DNA of 64,000 bases from an uncultured Prevotella sp. (GTDB lineage: Bacteria > Bacteroidota > Bacteroidia > Bacteroidales > Bacteroidaceae). The stretch's first letter is position 1, and every line of letters starts with the position of its first letter. A model generated the notes under the pieces. It was not told the DNA's origin. It ran no database searches and worked only from the letters and a program-made list of their open reading frames with translations. Both the position numbers and the translations under genes were made by a program. Below are positions 23,633 through 32,088 of the stretch, piece by piece. The DNA lies in contig CALUFA010000001.1 in assembly GCA_944319795.1 (NCBI GenBank), positions 1 to 64,000 on the forward strand. Direction: 5' to 3'.

Positions 23633-25063
23633 ATGAAAAAGCAAGCACAAGCAGGAAAAGAAACGTTCGGACTTATAATAGGAACGCGTGCATACTTTAA
23701 TTCAGAACTTGCCGTCGACGTTCGCAAGACTCTCCTTGAAGAACTTGACAAGGCAGGTTACGGTTATGTAATACTTGACGAGCAGGACACTCCTACCGGA
23801 GGCTCAATGGAAACGGTTGAGGATGGCAAGAAATGCGCAAAGCTATTCCGTGCCAACCGCGACGAGATTGACGGAATCATCGTGTCGTTGCCTAATTTCG
23901 GTTTCGAAGTCGGCATCATCAACGCCATCTGCCGTGCAGAGCTGAATGTGCCGGTATTGGTGCAGGCTTGCGACGACGAGAACGACAAGGTTGATCTCGA
24001 TAGCCGCCGCGATGCTTTTTGCGGCAAGATTTCGGTGTGCAACAACCTTTATCAGTGCGGCATACCCTTTACCGATACAACATATCATACTTATTCGATA
24101 CACAGCGACTTGTTGATGAACGACATTAATAAGTTTGCCGCCATTTGCCGAGTTGTGCGTAAGTTGACTCATGCGCGCATCGGTCAGATAGGTACTCGTC
24201 CGCTCGGGTTCAATACTTGCCGTTACAGCGAGAAGTTACTTCAGGCAAGTGGAATAACCGTTGTGCCTGTTGATATGAGCGAGATAATTTTCAATGCACG
24301 CAAGATTGATAACGATGCGGCAGAACTGAAAGCTAAGATGGAGGAAATAAGCCATTATGCAAAAGTTCCAGAGGCTTATCAGGAGAAATTGGCTTTGCAG
24401 GCCAAGTTCGGTCTTGCCGTCGAGCATTGGATTGAAGAGAACGAAGTTGACGCTACGGCCATACAGTGCTGGGACTCGTTGGAGCAGAATTACGGTTGTG
24501 CCGCTTGCGTAACAATGAGTATGCTCGGCGAGAAGCTCATACCGTGTGCTTGTGAGACCGACGTGGCCGGTGCCGTGTCGATGTACGCCCTCAGCTTGGC
24601 CGCCGGTCGCCCGTCTACGTTGCTCGATTGGAACAACAACTTCGCAGAGGACCGCAACAAGTGTGTGTGCACCCACTGCGGAAACGCTCCTAAGAGTTTC
24701 GTAAAGAACGACCTTAAGCTCGGTCCGCTCGGAGTTCTCGGCCGCACGCTCGGCAAAGTGAACACGTTCGGCGCAGTTTACGGCAAGTGCACGGAAGGTG
24801 AGTTTACTTATTTCCGTATTTCGACCGACGACAACCTTGGTCGCATAAAGAGCTATCTCGGTAAGGGCAAGCTGACCAACGACCCGTATGGAATGGACGG
24901 TTGTATTGCCGTGACCCAGGTTGACAACTTGCAGCAACTGATGAAGATTATCTGCAAGAACGGTTTCGAGCACCATGTCGCAATGGTACGCACGGATGTT
25001 GTTGACATTCTCCAGGAAGCCGTCGACAACTATCTTGGTTGGGATTTGTACGTTCACGAGTAA
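23633..25063 (+). CDS. L-fucose isomerase-like sugar isomerase (candidate D-apiose isomerase)
   Basis: 476 residues, related to the L-fucose/L-arabinose isomerase superfamily. N-terminal alpha/beta domain with IIGTRAYFNSELA and GIIVSLPNFGFEVG; central AIQCWDSLEQNYGCAACVTMSMLGE with the acidic and Cys residues of the metal-site region; CACETDVAGAVSMYALSL; CTHCGN; and a C-terminal alpha/beta part. Such enzymes interconvert aldoses and ketoses. Placed downstream of a split transketolase and an FGGY kinase, so it could supply the kinase's ketose. The exact sugar is not determined by sequence alone. Confidence 0.8.
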   Translation: MKKQAQAGKETFGLIIGTRAYFNSELAVDVRKTLLEELDKAGYGYVILDEQDTPTGGSMETVEDGKKCAKLFRANRDEIDGIIVSLPNFGFEVGIINAICRAELNVPVLVQACDDENDKVDLDSRRDAFCGKISVCNNLYQCGIPFTDTTYHTYSIHSDLLMNDINKFAAICRVVRKLTHARIGQIGTRPLGFNTCRYSEKLLQASGITVVPVDMSEIIFNARKIDNDAAELKAKMEEISHYAKVPEAYQEKLALQAKFGLAVEHWIEENEVDATAIQCWDSLEQNYGCAACVTMSMLGEKLIPCACETDVAGAVSMYALSLAAGRPSTLLDWNNNFAEDRNKCVCTHCGNAPKSFVKNDLKLGPLGVLGRTLGKVNTFGAVYGKCTEGEFTYFRISTDDNLGRIKSYLGKGKLTNDPYGMDGCIAVTQVDNLQQLMKIICKNGFEHHVAMVRTDVVDILQEAVDNYLGWDLYVHE

Positions 25064-25080
25064 TTTTTGCGTACAAGCGA

Positions 25081-25160
25081 TTAAGTGAAGGACGAAAAGT
25101 GAAGAATCCGTATGTTTGGAATGTTTGCATATAGATTCTTCACTTTTCGTTTTCACTTAA
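25081..25160. repeat. Hairpin of the GTGAAGAATC family (copy 2)
   Basis: Arms 25081-25108 and 25134-25160 (TTAAGTGAAGGACGAAAAGTGAAGAATC and a near-complement) immediately after the isomerase gene; probably its terminator. Confidence 0.65.
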
Positions 25161-25181
25161 TCGCTTGTCGGCTTAAAAATG

Positions 25182-25409
25182 AAAAATATTATGAATATCC
25201 GCATTTGCCCAATGTCTTCACCCTCTTGAAAGAAGTCTGTTGCATACCGTCATTCCGGGCCGGGACCCGGAATCTAGAAATCACCCATTCATAACAACCT
25301 GAGTGTATAAACTGGATTCCGGGTCCCGGCCCGGAATGACGGTATGCAACAGACTTCTTAGAATAGGATGTAGTGTATTGGGCAAATGCGGATATTCATA
25401 AAAAATATT
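25182..25409. repeat. Long palindromic element with ATTCCGGG core (copy 1)
   Basis: Arms about 25182-25275 and 25313-25409 pair over most of their length. The outer part contains ATGAATATCCGCATTTGCCC and its complement; the inner part AAGTCTGTTGCATACCGTC and ATTCCGGGCCGGGACCCGGAAT. About 20 bp between these differ between arms. The size and structure resemble a non-autonomous mobile element (MITE-like) or a REP-type intergenic repeat. A related copy lies at 28827-28956. Confidence 0.7.
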
Positions 25410-25442
25410 TTCCTTATATCCTGTTAATTCAGATATTTTACT

Positions 25443-25450
25443 TACATTTG
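25443..25450 (+). promoter_or_regulatory. -7 box of the POT transporter gene (TACATTTG)
   Basis: TACATTTG at 25443-25450 fits TAnnTTTG, 39 bp before the ATG at 25489. Confidence 0.55.
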
Positions 25451-25488
25451 CATTCGGAAAACAACAATTAATTAAAAATAATCTTATT

Positions 25489-26985
25489 ATGTTTGAAGGA
25501 CAACCAAAAGGTTTGTATGCGTTGGCTTTGGCCAATACGGGCGAGCGTTTCGGTTATTACACGATGCTCGCGGTGTTTGTGCTGTTCCTCCAAGCCAATT
25601 TCGGCTGGAATGAAGGAATGGCTGGAGCTGTTTACTCCGGGTTCTTGATGTTTGTTTACTTCCTGCCGTTGGTAGGAGGCGCCCTTGCCGACAAGATAGG
25701 TTACGGCAAATGCGTTACGACGGGCATCATAGTGATGTTCCTCGGCTACTTGTTGTTGGCTATACCGGCCGGCAGCGGCATGTTGGCAATGGTGCTCATG
25801 TTCGCCGCGCTTGTGTTCATTTGTGTGGGCACCAGCTTGTTTAAGGGTAATTTGCAGGTTATGGTGGGCAACCTTTACGACGACCCGGCGCTGCAGTCAA
25901 AGCGTGATTCGGCATTCTCTATTTTCTACATGGCCATCAACATCGGCGCACTCTTTGCTCCAACGGCTGCTGTTAAGATAATGGATTTCGCCCAGCGTTC
26001 ACTTGGAGTGTCTGAGGCTGACGCTTACCATTATGCTTTTGCCGTGGCATGTGTTTCGTTGGTTGTGTCGATAGCCATTTACTACGGTTTCAAGAGCACG
26101 TTCAAGCATGCCGACTATAACAGCAAGACCGAGGCTGCCGTGGCCGGTCATACCGAACCTGAGCTTACACAGAAGGAAACCAAAGACCGTATCGTGGCCC
26201 TTTGCCTTGTTTTCGCCGTCGTTATATTCTTCTGGATGGCATTCCATCAGAATGGGCTTACGCTGACATACTTCGCACGCGACTTTACCTACCAGCACAG
26301 CGAAGGTTTGCAGAGCATGCTTTTCGATGTTACCAACCTTGTATGCGTAATCTTCATTGTTTACGCCTTGTTCTCCCTCTTCCAGTCAAAGACGGGCAAG
26401 GGCAAACTTATATCCGGTCTCGTTATCGTTGCGGCCGCAGCTGTTCTTGCCGTTAAGTATGTGAGCCTTACTCCGGAAGGCATAGAGGTTACGGCTCCGA
26501 TATTCCAGCAGTTCAACCCGTGCTTCGTCGTAATGCTTACGCCTGTTTCAATGGCCATATTCGGTTGGTTGGCAAGTAAGGGCAAAGAGCCGTCGGCTCC
26601 GCGCAAGATCGGATTGGGCATGCTTGTCGCCGGATGCGGTTACGTAGTTATGATGATAGGTTCTATGGGCTTGACGTATGACGGCGGCGAGCGCGTTTCA
26701 GCCAACTGGCTCGTAACGACATACCTAATCCTTACTTTCGGTGAGTTGCTGCTTTCTCCGATGGGCATCTCGTTTGTGTCAAAAGTGGCTCCTCCTAAGT
26801 ATAAGGGCTTGATGATGGGAGGTTGGTTTGTCGCCACAGCCCTTGGCAACATGCTTGTGTCAATCCCCGGTTTCCTTTGGGGCAATGTCTCGCTCGAGGC
26901 CGTGTGGGGCGTACTCGTAGTACTTTGCCTGCTCTCGTTCCTCTTCATATTCTCGATAATGAAGAAACTCGAGAAGGTATGCTAA
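25489..26985 (+). CDS. POT/PTR-family proton-coupled transporter
   Basis: 498 residues with 12 or more hydrophobic helices in a major-facilitator layout. The family signature GGALADKIGYGKCVTTG follows helix 2 (about 62-78), and the first helix carries NTGERFGYY. In peptide-coupled POT transporters the helix-1 motif is ExxERFxYY; here the first Glu is Asn, which may change proton coupling. Usual substrates are di- and tripeptides. Neighbouring genes are carbohydrate-related, so another substrate cannot be excluded. It has its own promoter and a following hairpin, so it is a single transcription unit. Confidence 0.88.
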   Translation: MFEGQPKGLYALALANTGERFGYYTMLAVFVLFLQANFGWNEGMAGAVYSGFLMFVYFLPLVGGALADKIGYGKCVTTGIIVMFLGYLLLAIPAGSGMLAMVLMFAALVFICVGTSLFKGNLQVMVGNLYDDPALQSKRDSAFSIFYMAINIGALFAPTAAVKIMDFAQRSLGVSEADAYHYAFAVACVSLVVSIAIYYGFKSTFKHADYNSKTEAAVAGHTEPELTQKETKDRIVALCLVFAVVIFFWMAFHQNGLTLTYFARDFTYQHSEGLQSMLFDVTNLVCVIFIVYALFSLFQSKTGKGKLISGLVIVAAAAVLAVKYVSLTPEGIEVTAPIFQQFNPCFVVMLTPVSMAIFGWLASKGKEPSAPRKIGLGMLVAGCGYVVMMIGSMGLTYDGGERVSANWLVTTYLILTFGELLLSPMGISFVSKVAPPKYKGLMMGGWFVATALGNMLVSIPGFLWGNVSLEAVWGVLVVLCLLSFLFIFSIMKKLEKVC

Positions 26986-27001
26986 GTTAAGCGGAGAACT
27001 A

Positions 27002-27066
27002 AAGTTAAGAGTGAAGAATCTTATTGAAAACATTTCAATTATATGAGATTCTTCACTCTTAACTTT
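27002..27066. repeat. Hairpin of the GTGAAGAATC family (copy 3)
   Basis: Arms 27002-27021 and 27047-27066 (AAGTTAAGAGTGAAGAATCT and its complement), directly after the POT transporter; probable terminator. Confidence 0.65.
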
Positions 27067-27118
27067 TAGCTCTTAATTAATTTCATTATCCATTATTCAT
27101 TTAATTTAAAAGGTTAAT

Positions 27119-28501
27119 ATGTATTCTTCACTTAAAACGTTGGTTTTCCTATTCGTTGCCATGTTATCTGTCCATGTGGGTCATGCTGCCGACATGGGAC
27201 GGATTGAAAAGGAACGTGTGGCAAGGCGCGACTCCATATTGCGGCTCATAACGGGTGCAAAGATTAGCGGGGACAGTCTTTTGTTGACCGACTTCGGCGC
27301 AAAGGGCGACGGCGTAAAGGACTGCCTGCCGGCTTTCCGTCGTGCCATGCGCGCCGCCGTGAAGCGCGGTGGGGCGCGCATCGTTGTGCCCGAAGGCACG
27401 TATTATATCAAGGGGCCGATTCATTTTGTCAGCAACGTTTGTCTTGACCTGCGCCGAGGAGCCACGTTGAAGTTCGCTCCGGAACCAGAACTTTACCTTC
27501 CTACTGTGAAAACAAGCTGGGAAGGCACGTTCCTCAACAATTACAGTCCGTTTATTTACGGCTACGGCCTGCACGACGTGTCGATAACAGGCGAGGGCAC
27601 GATTGACGGCAATGCCTCAACAACATTCTCCACATGGAAGGCGCAACAGAAGGCCGGGCAGGCTCGCAGCCGTGAGATGAACCACGGCGGAACACCGGTG
27701 GCTGAGCGCAATTTCGGCGAAGGATGGTGGTTGCGTCCGCAGATGATACAGTTTTACGGATGCAAGAACATCACTCTTGAGGGGGTTAAGCTGACAAATG
27801 CCCCGTTTTGGTGCGTACATCTGTTGAAGAGCGAGAATATAATCTGCCGTGGCTTGCGCTACGACGCAAAGTTGGTGAACAACGACGGTATAGACCCGGA
27901 ATGTTCGCGCAACATCCTGATAGAAGGCATCGAGTTTGACAACGGCGACGACAACGTGGCCATTAAGGCCGGGCGCGACAACGACGGATGGGCCGCAGCA
28001 GCGCCGTCAGAGAATATCGTAATACGCCGTTGCCGTTTCAAGGGGCTCCACGCCGTGGTGATTGGCAGCGAGATGTCGGCCGGCGTGAGGAACGTTTTCG
28101 TCGAGGACTGCACATACGGTGGCTATTGCAAGCGCGGCATATACATAAAAACAAATCCCGACCGTGGCGGATTCGTAAGCAACCTGTACGTGAACAACTG
28201 TGAGTTCGGCGATGTGGAAGACTTGTTCTATGCAACGAGCATGTACGCAGGCGAGGGCATGGACAACGATAAGTTCACCCGTGTAAGTGACATTTATGTT
28301 GACCGGCTCAGCTGCCGTAGCGCCTCGGCGGCCGGACTTGTACTCCAAGGCACTACTGCCGAGCCTATTCGCCGTGTTGTATTCAGCAACGTTGAGATAG
28401 GCAAGGCCGTAAACGCCGTCAGTTTCGACAATACCGAGGGCGTAGAGCTTTCCAACTGCCACATAGGCGGACGCGCCGGTGTGCCTTCGCAGGCAAAATA
28501 A
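27119..28501 (+). CDS. Secreted GH28 (polygalacturonase-like) glycoside hydrolase
   Basis: 460 residues with a signal peptide (about 1-23, ending VHVGHAA-D). The TDFGAKGDGVKDCLPAF motif and right-handed beta-helix repeats are typical of GH28. Acidic catalytic residues fit Asp256 (NNDGIDPE) and Asp277-Asp278 (NGDDNVAIKAG); Arg339/Lys344 in RGIYIKT match the RIK site. The usual GHG motif is replaced by GLHAVVIGSE, so specificity may differ from plain homogalacturonan. Acts in the periplasm or at the surface on pectin-derived chains. Fits the putative plant-sugar operon upstream. Confidence 0.88.
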   Translation: MYSSLKTLVFLFVAMLSVHVGHAADMGRIEKERVARRDSILRLITGAKISGDSLLLTDFGAKGDGVKDCLPAFRRAMRAAVKRGGARIVVPEGTYYIKGPIHFVSNVCLDLRRGATLKFAPEPELYLPTVKTSWEGTFLNNYSPFIYGYGLHDVSITGEGTIDGNASTTFSTWKAQQKAGQARSREMNHGGTPVAERNFGEGWWLRPQMIQFYGCKNITLEGVKLTNAPFWCVHLLKSENIICRGLRYDAKLVNNDGIDPECSRNILIEGIEFDNGDDNVAIKAGRDNDGWAAAAPSENIVIRRCRFKGLHAVVIGSEMSAGVRNVFVEDCTYGGYCKRGIYIKTNPDRGGFVSNLYVNNCEFGDVEDLFYATSMYAGEGMDNDKFTRVSDIYVDRLSCRSASAAGLVLQGTTAEPIRRVVFSNVEIGKAVNAVSFDNTEGVELSNCHIGGRAGVPSQAK

Positions 28502-28537
28502 TCGTATGTTAAATGAATATGAATACATGCGGACGTT

Positions 28538-28789
28538 CATTTTAAATTTTATCTATGATTTTAATGTCACAATGTCACATCAGACGTTATTTCGTTAATA
28601 TACAGATATTTAAGGCGTGACATTAACAATGCTTGCACATTCACCTCTGTCACAGGTTGGCGACGGTTTACGACTGTGAATGTGGTGACAGTGTGCATGT
28701 TATTAATGTCACATGTTAAATGGTTGATATTAAGAGCGTTATATCGAATCGTGACGTTGTGACATTAAAATCCTAGATAAATTTAAATG
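28538..28789. repeat. Nested TGTCAC-rich palindromic element (copy 2)
   Basis: Outer arms 28538-28578 and 28751-28789 (CATTTTAAATTTTATCTATG and continuing TTTTAATGTCACAA) pair almost completely. Inside, GTGACATTAA...CACATTCAC faces GTGAATGTGG...TTAATGTCAC, a second nested palindrome. Words are shared with 14240-14390. No gene is seen in 28502-29137. Confidence 0.65.
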
Positions 28790-28826
28790 AATATTCGAAT
28801 CAGTTTAAATACAGACATTCTTTTCT

Positions 28827-28956
28827 AAGAAGTCTATGGCATACAGTCATTCCGGGCTTAGACCCGGAATCCAGTGTTTATAATCTCTTTTATTATGAAG
28901 AGGATGTTTTCTGGATTCCGGGTCTAAGCCCGGAATGACTGTATACCACAGACTTC
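28827..28956. repeat. Long palindromic element with ATTCCGGG core (copy 2)
   Basis: Arms 28827-28873 and 28911-28956: AAGAAGTCTATGGCATACAG, then TCATTCCGGGCTTAGACCCGGAAT, and the complement. Related to 25182-25409 but lacking the outer 30 bp; compensating changes keep both stems paired (CCGGGCTTAGACCCGG versus CCGGGCCGGGACCCGG). Confidence 0.7.
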
Positions 28957-29025
28957 ATACGGTTTAGAATGGATTCCTTTTTATTGTACCGAACTGGCGT
29001 ATGAATTTTTGTTTTATGATGATTA

Positions 29026-29104
29026 GCCGCCTATTGCACTGCAATAGGCGGCTAAAAGCATTATAAAAGGCCGTCTATTGCGCTGTAATAGACGGCCTTT
29101 TATT
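29026..29104. terminator. Double hairpin, bidirectional terminator
   Basis: AGCCGCCTATTG/CAATAGGCGGCT (about 29027-29055) followed by AAAAGGCCGTCTATTG/TAATAGACGGCCTTTT (about 29066-29104). Both stems share the CTATTG core. They lie past the 3' end of the aspartic protease gene at 29138. The second hairpin's right half is repeated at 30588-30606 as part of the tandem gene duplication. Confidence 0.75.
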
Positions 29105-29137
29105 TGTGGCATAGTATGCAATTTGTATGATCTTTGA

Positions 29138-30478
29138 TCAGTTCTCAATCTTAAGGAACAGGTCTCTTAGGTTGAGTGTTGCCTTGCGGCAGTTTTGAAT
29201 CAGGCCGATACCGACGTTGCCGTCGAAAGGCGTGAACGGCGATGTGCTATCGATATTTGCTTTCGCATTGTTCATCGTTATGTCTGTGCTGCCTATTGTT
29301 AGCGTAACGTTGGGTATATTAAGGTATGAACATTGTCCAACATATCCGACACCGCCGAGATACCCCTCGGTTTTCTTGCCGATTTTGTTTAATTTATGTT
29401 TGTGCTTGTCATAGTATGATTTTGATAAGTTGATGTTAGAGACATGGCCCGTGTCGAATATGAATTTGCAACGTTCACCGTTTACGTAGGCTTCGAGCAT
29501 GATTGAGTTTGATTCATTTCTGTAAATGTTGTGCCCCGTCGGTGGTAGTGGAGTAAGCCGTTCGGGGAATATTATTTTGCCTTCATTAGGGTAGAATTGC
29601 GCTTCGCCGCACAATGTAAGGAAATCAAGTCCGATAACGAAGTCGGCCATTATTAATAACGAATCTGTTACGAGGTCTCCATCAACAATTGTGGTTTCGG
29701 CGTTGTGCAGGGTCATAGGCCCTATGTTTATACTATCAATCATACCGATAAAAGAGTCGACCCTCTTCACTCCAAAGGCACTTGTCGTGTCGGGTGAAAT
29801 ATGTGCGCCGACTTTCCGTGCGAAGTTCATCGAACAATATGTGGTCGGCGAACCGGTATCGAGCAGTGCGTCGTAGTGCTTTCCATTTATTTCGACAGGT
29901 ATGATAAGTGAGTACGTCCGTCGTGTAGTGTCGTACTTGGCGCTCGAGTAAAAACGCTCTATTATGGTGCTGTCTTGTTTTATGGTCGCATTTATTGTAA
30001 TGTCGCCTGCCGGTCTTGTCAGTGATGTTGGTTTGAAATTGCGTTTTGCATACATGTGCTTGTAAATGTTTTCAGCTGCGGAAATGTCTGTTTGCGGTGC
30101 ATGGGTTTTCACTTGGCTGATGAAGTTGCCGAGGATGTCGGCGGCTTTGGCGTAATTGCCGCGCCTGCTTTCAATCATTGATTGCAATATTATTAAGTTC
30201 ATGGTGCTCTCGAAGCCTATTTCCGCCTGATGCTTTGACAACAATGTGTCGATAAGGCTTACGGCTTCGTCGTCGCGGTTGAAGTTAGCCGCGACAAGTG
30301 CTTCGGCCATGAGTCTGATGGACGGCCACTGTATAGAGTCTTTTAACGTCGGCAATTCGCGCTCGAGTTCGAACCAGTCAGATGACGTCATCATTGAGCC
30401 GACGCGTTCGTCTACGCTTTGCGCCTTTGCCGTAAGCAGGCAAATGAACGATAATAGGAGTGGGATGATTCTTTTCAT
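29138..30478 (-). CDS. Secreted retropepsin-like aspartic protease (paralogue A)
   Basis: 446 residues from ATG 30478. Signal peptide 1-19 (MKRIIPLLLSFICLLTAKAQ). An N-terminal about 150 residues looks helical, TPR-like. Two aspartic protease half-domains follow, each with a DTG: YDALLDTGSPTTYCSM and CKFIFDTGHVSN, so one chain makes a complete bilobal active site. Expected in the periplasm or exported. About 80% identical by eye to the next gene, with which it forms a tandem duplication. Substrate unknown. Confidence 0.85.
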   Translation of the reverse strand: MKRIIPLLLSFICLLTAKAQSVDERVGSMMTSSDWFELERELPTLKDSIQWPSIRLMAEALVAANFNRDDEAVSLIDTLLSKHQAEIGFESTMNLIILQSMIESRRGNYAKAADILGNFISQVKTHAPQTDISAAENIYKHMYAKRNFKPTSLTRPAGDITINATIKQDSTIIERFYSSAKYDTTRRTYSLIIPVEINGKHYDALLDTGSPTTYCSMNFARKVGAHISPDTTSAFGVKRVDSFIGMIDSINIGPMTLHNAETTIVDGDLVTDSLLIMADFVIGLDFLTLCGEAQFYPNEGKIIFPERLTPLPPTGHNIYRNESNSIMLEAYVNGERCKFIFDTGHVSNINLSKSYYDKHKHKLNKIGKKTEGYLGGVGYVGQCSYLNIPNVTLTIGSTDITMNNAKANIDSTSPFTPFDGNVGIGLIQNCRKATLNLRDLFLKIEN

Positions 30479-30517
30479 GGTGGGTCGTTTATTGGTTTTA
30501 ATAAGAAAATACTTATG

Positions 30518-30525
30518 CAAAGATA
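30518..30525 (-). promoter_or_regulatory. -7 box of protease paralogue A (TATCTTTG)
   Basis: Minus-strand TATCTTTG at 30525-30518, 40 bp upstream of the ATG at 30478. The equivalent box precedes paralogue B. Confidence 0.65.
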
Positions 30526-30638
30526 AGAATTTATCCGGATGATAAACTTTCAATAACCTTTTTTTGTATATTTAACCTTGTATCTGTAATAGACGGCCTT
30601 TTATTTGTGGCATAGTATGCAATTTGTATGATCTTTGA

Positions 30639-31979
30639 TCAGTTCTCAATCTTAAGGAACAGGTCTCTTAGGTTGAGTGTTGCCTTGCGGCAGTTTTGAA
30701 TCAGGCCGATACCGATATTGCCGTCGAAAGGCGTAGCCGACGACACGCCCTCATAATCAGCTGCCGCCTTGCTAAAAGTTATGTCTGTGCCGCCGATATT
30801 GACTGTAACGTCGGGTATCATAAGGTATGTGTACTTTCCCGTATATCCGACGCCGCCGTGGAATCCTTCGGTTTTCTTGCCGGTTTTGTCCAATTTCAGT
30901 TTGTGCCTGTCATAGTATGATTTTGAGAAGTTTAAGTTAGAGGCGTGGCCTGTGTCGAATATGAACTTGCAGCGCTCGCCGTCAACGTATGCTTCGAGCA
31001 TGATTGCGTTCGCCTCGTTCCTGTATATGTTGTGTCCGGTAGGAGGCAGTGGAGTGAGCCGTTCGGGGAATACGATTTTGCCTTCCTTGGGATAGAATTG
31101 TGCTTCGCCGCATTGCATGAGGAAATCAAGCCCGATAACGAAGTCGGCCATAAATAACGAGTCGGTTACAAGATCTCCTTCCACGATTATGGTTTCGGCA
31201 TTGTGCATGGTCATCGGCCCTATGTTTATACTGTCAATCGAGCCGATAAAAGCGTTCACCATCCTCGCTCCTAATACTCTTGTCGTGTCTGGTGAAATGC
31301 GTGCGCCGATTTCCCGTGCGAAGTTCATCGAGCAGTAAGTGGTAGGCGAACCGGTGTCGAGCAGTGCTTCGTAATGCTTCCCGTTTATTTCAACCGGCAG
31401 GCAAAGTGAGTACGCCCGGCGTGTAGTGTCGTCCTTGGCGCTCGGGTAGAAGCGTTCTATTATATCTATGCCGTATTGTCTGATTGTCGCGTTTATTGTA
31501 ACGTCGCCTGCCGGTCTTGTCAACGATAAGGGCTTGAAGTTGCGTTTTGCCTTAATGTGTTTGTAACTGTTTTCTGCTGTTGAAATGTCTGTTTGGGGTG
31601 ATTGGGCTTTCACCTGGCTGATGAAGTTGTTGAGGATGGCGTCGGCTTTAGCGTAGTTGCCGCGCCTGCTTTCAATCATTGATTGCAATACCACTAAGTT
31701 CATGGTGTTTTCGAAGCCTATTTCCGCTTGGTGTTTTGCCAACAAGGTGTCGATAAGGCTTACGGCTTCGTCGTCGCGGTTGAAATTTGCTGCTACCAAT
31801 GCTTCGGCCATAATTTTGATGGACGGCCACTGTATGGAGTCTTTTAACGTCGGCAATTCGCGCTCGAGTTCGAACCAGTCAGACGACGTCATCATTGCGC
31901 CTACGCGTTCGTCTACGCTTTGCGCCTTTGCCGTAAGCAGGCAAATGACAGATAAGAGAAGTGTGATGAATCTTTTCAT
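30639..31979 (-). CDS. Secreted retropepsin-like aspartic protease (paralogue B)
   Basis: 446 residues from ATG 31979, the same length as paralogue A. Signal peptide MKRFITLLLSVICLLTAKAQ; the same two DTG motifs (YEALLDTGSPTTYCSM and CKFIFDTGHASN). Differences cluster in the linker, in the substrate-side loops and near the second lobe (HGGVGYTGKYTYLMI versus LGGVGYVGQCSYLNI). The region downstream of its stop is also duplicated from downstream of paralogue A, so the duplicated unit is about 1.5 kb including promoter and partial terminator. Confidence 0.85.
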   Translation of the reverse strand: MKRFITLLLSVICLLTAKAQSVDERVGAMMTSSDWFELERELPTLKDSIQWPSIKIMAEALVAANFNRDDEAVSLIDTLLAKHQAEIGFENTMNLVVLQSMIESRRGNYAKADAILNNFISQVKAQSPQTDISTAENSYKHIKAKRNFKPLSLTRPAGDVTINATIRQYGIDIIERFYPSAKDDTTRRAYSLCLPVEINGKHYEALLDTGSPTTYCSMNFAREIGARISPDTTRVLGARMVNAFIGSIDSINIGPMTMHNAETIIVEGDLVTDSLFMADFVIGLDFLMQCGEAQFYPKEGKIVFPERLTPLPPTGHNIYRNEANAIMLEAYVDGERCKFIFDTGHASNLNFSKSYYDRHKLKLDKTGKKTEGFHGGVGYTGKYTYLMIPDVTVNIGGTDITFSKAAADYEGVSSATPFDGNIGIGLIQNCRKATLNLRDLFLKIEN

Positions 31980-32018
31980 GGTGAGTTGCGTTTTATTGTT
32001 CAACAAAAAATCCTTCAA

Positions 32019-32026
32019 CAAAGATA
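32019..32026 (-). promoter_or_regulatory. -7 box of protease paralogue B (TATCTTTG)
   Basis: Minus-strand TATCTTTG at 32026-32019, 40 bp upstream of the ATG at 31979, the same distance as in paralogue A. Confidence 0.65.
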
Positions 32027-32088
32027 AGGACTTTATTTTGGAAATAAAGTTCTGATAATCTTTTTTTTTGTATTTTTAACTCACAGCG

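Noticed and set aside
28502-29137. tRNA or structured RNA gene in the long gap
   Set aside because: The palindromes do not form a cloverleaf and no CCA or anticodon arm pattern is visible; the gap is explained by two palindromic elements and a terminator.
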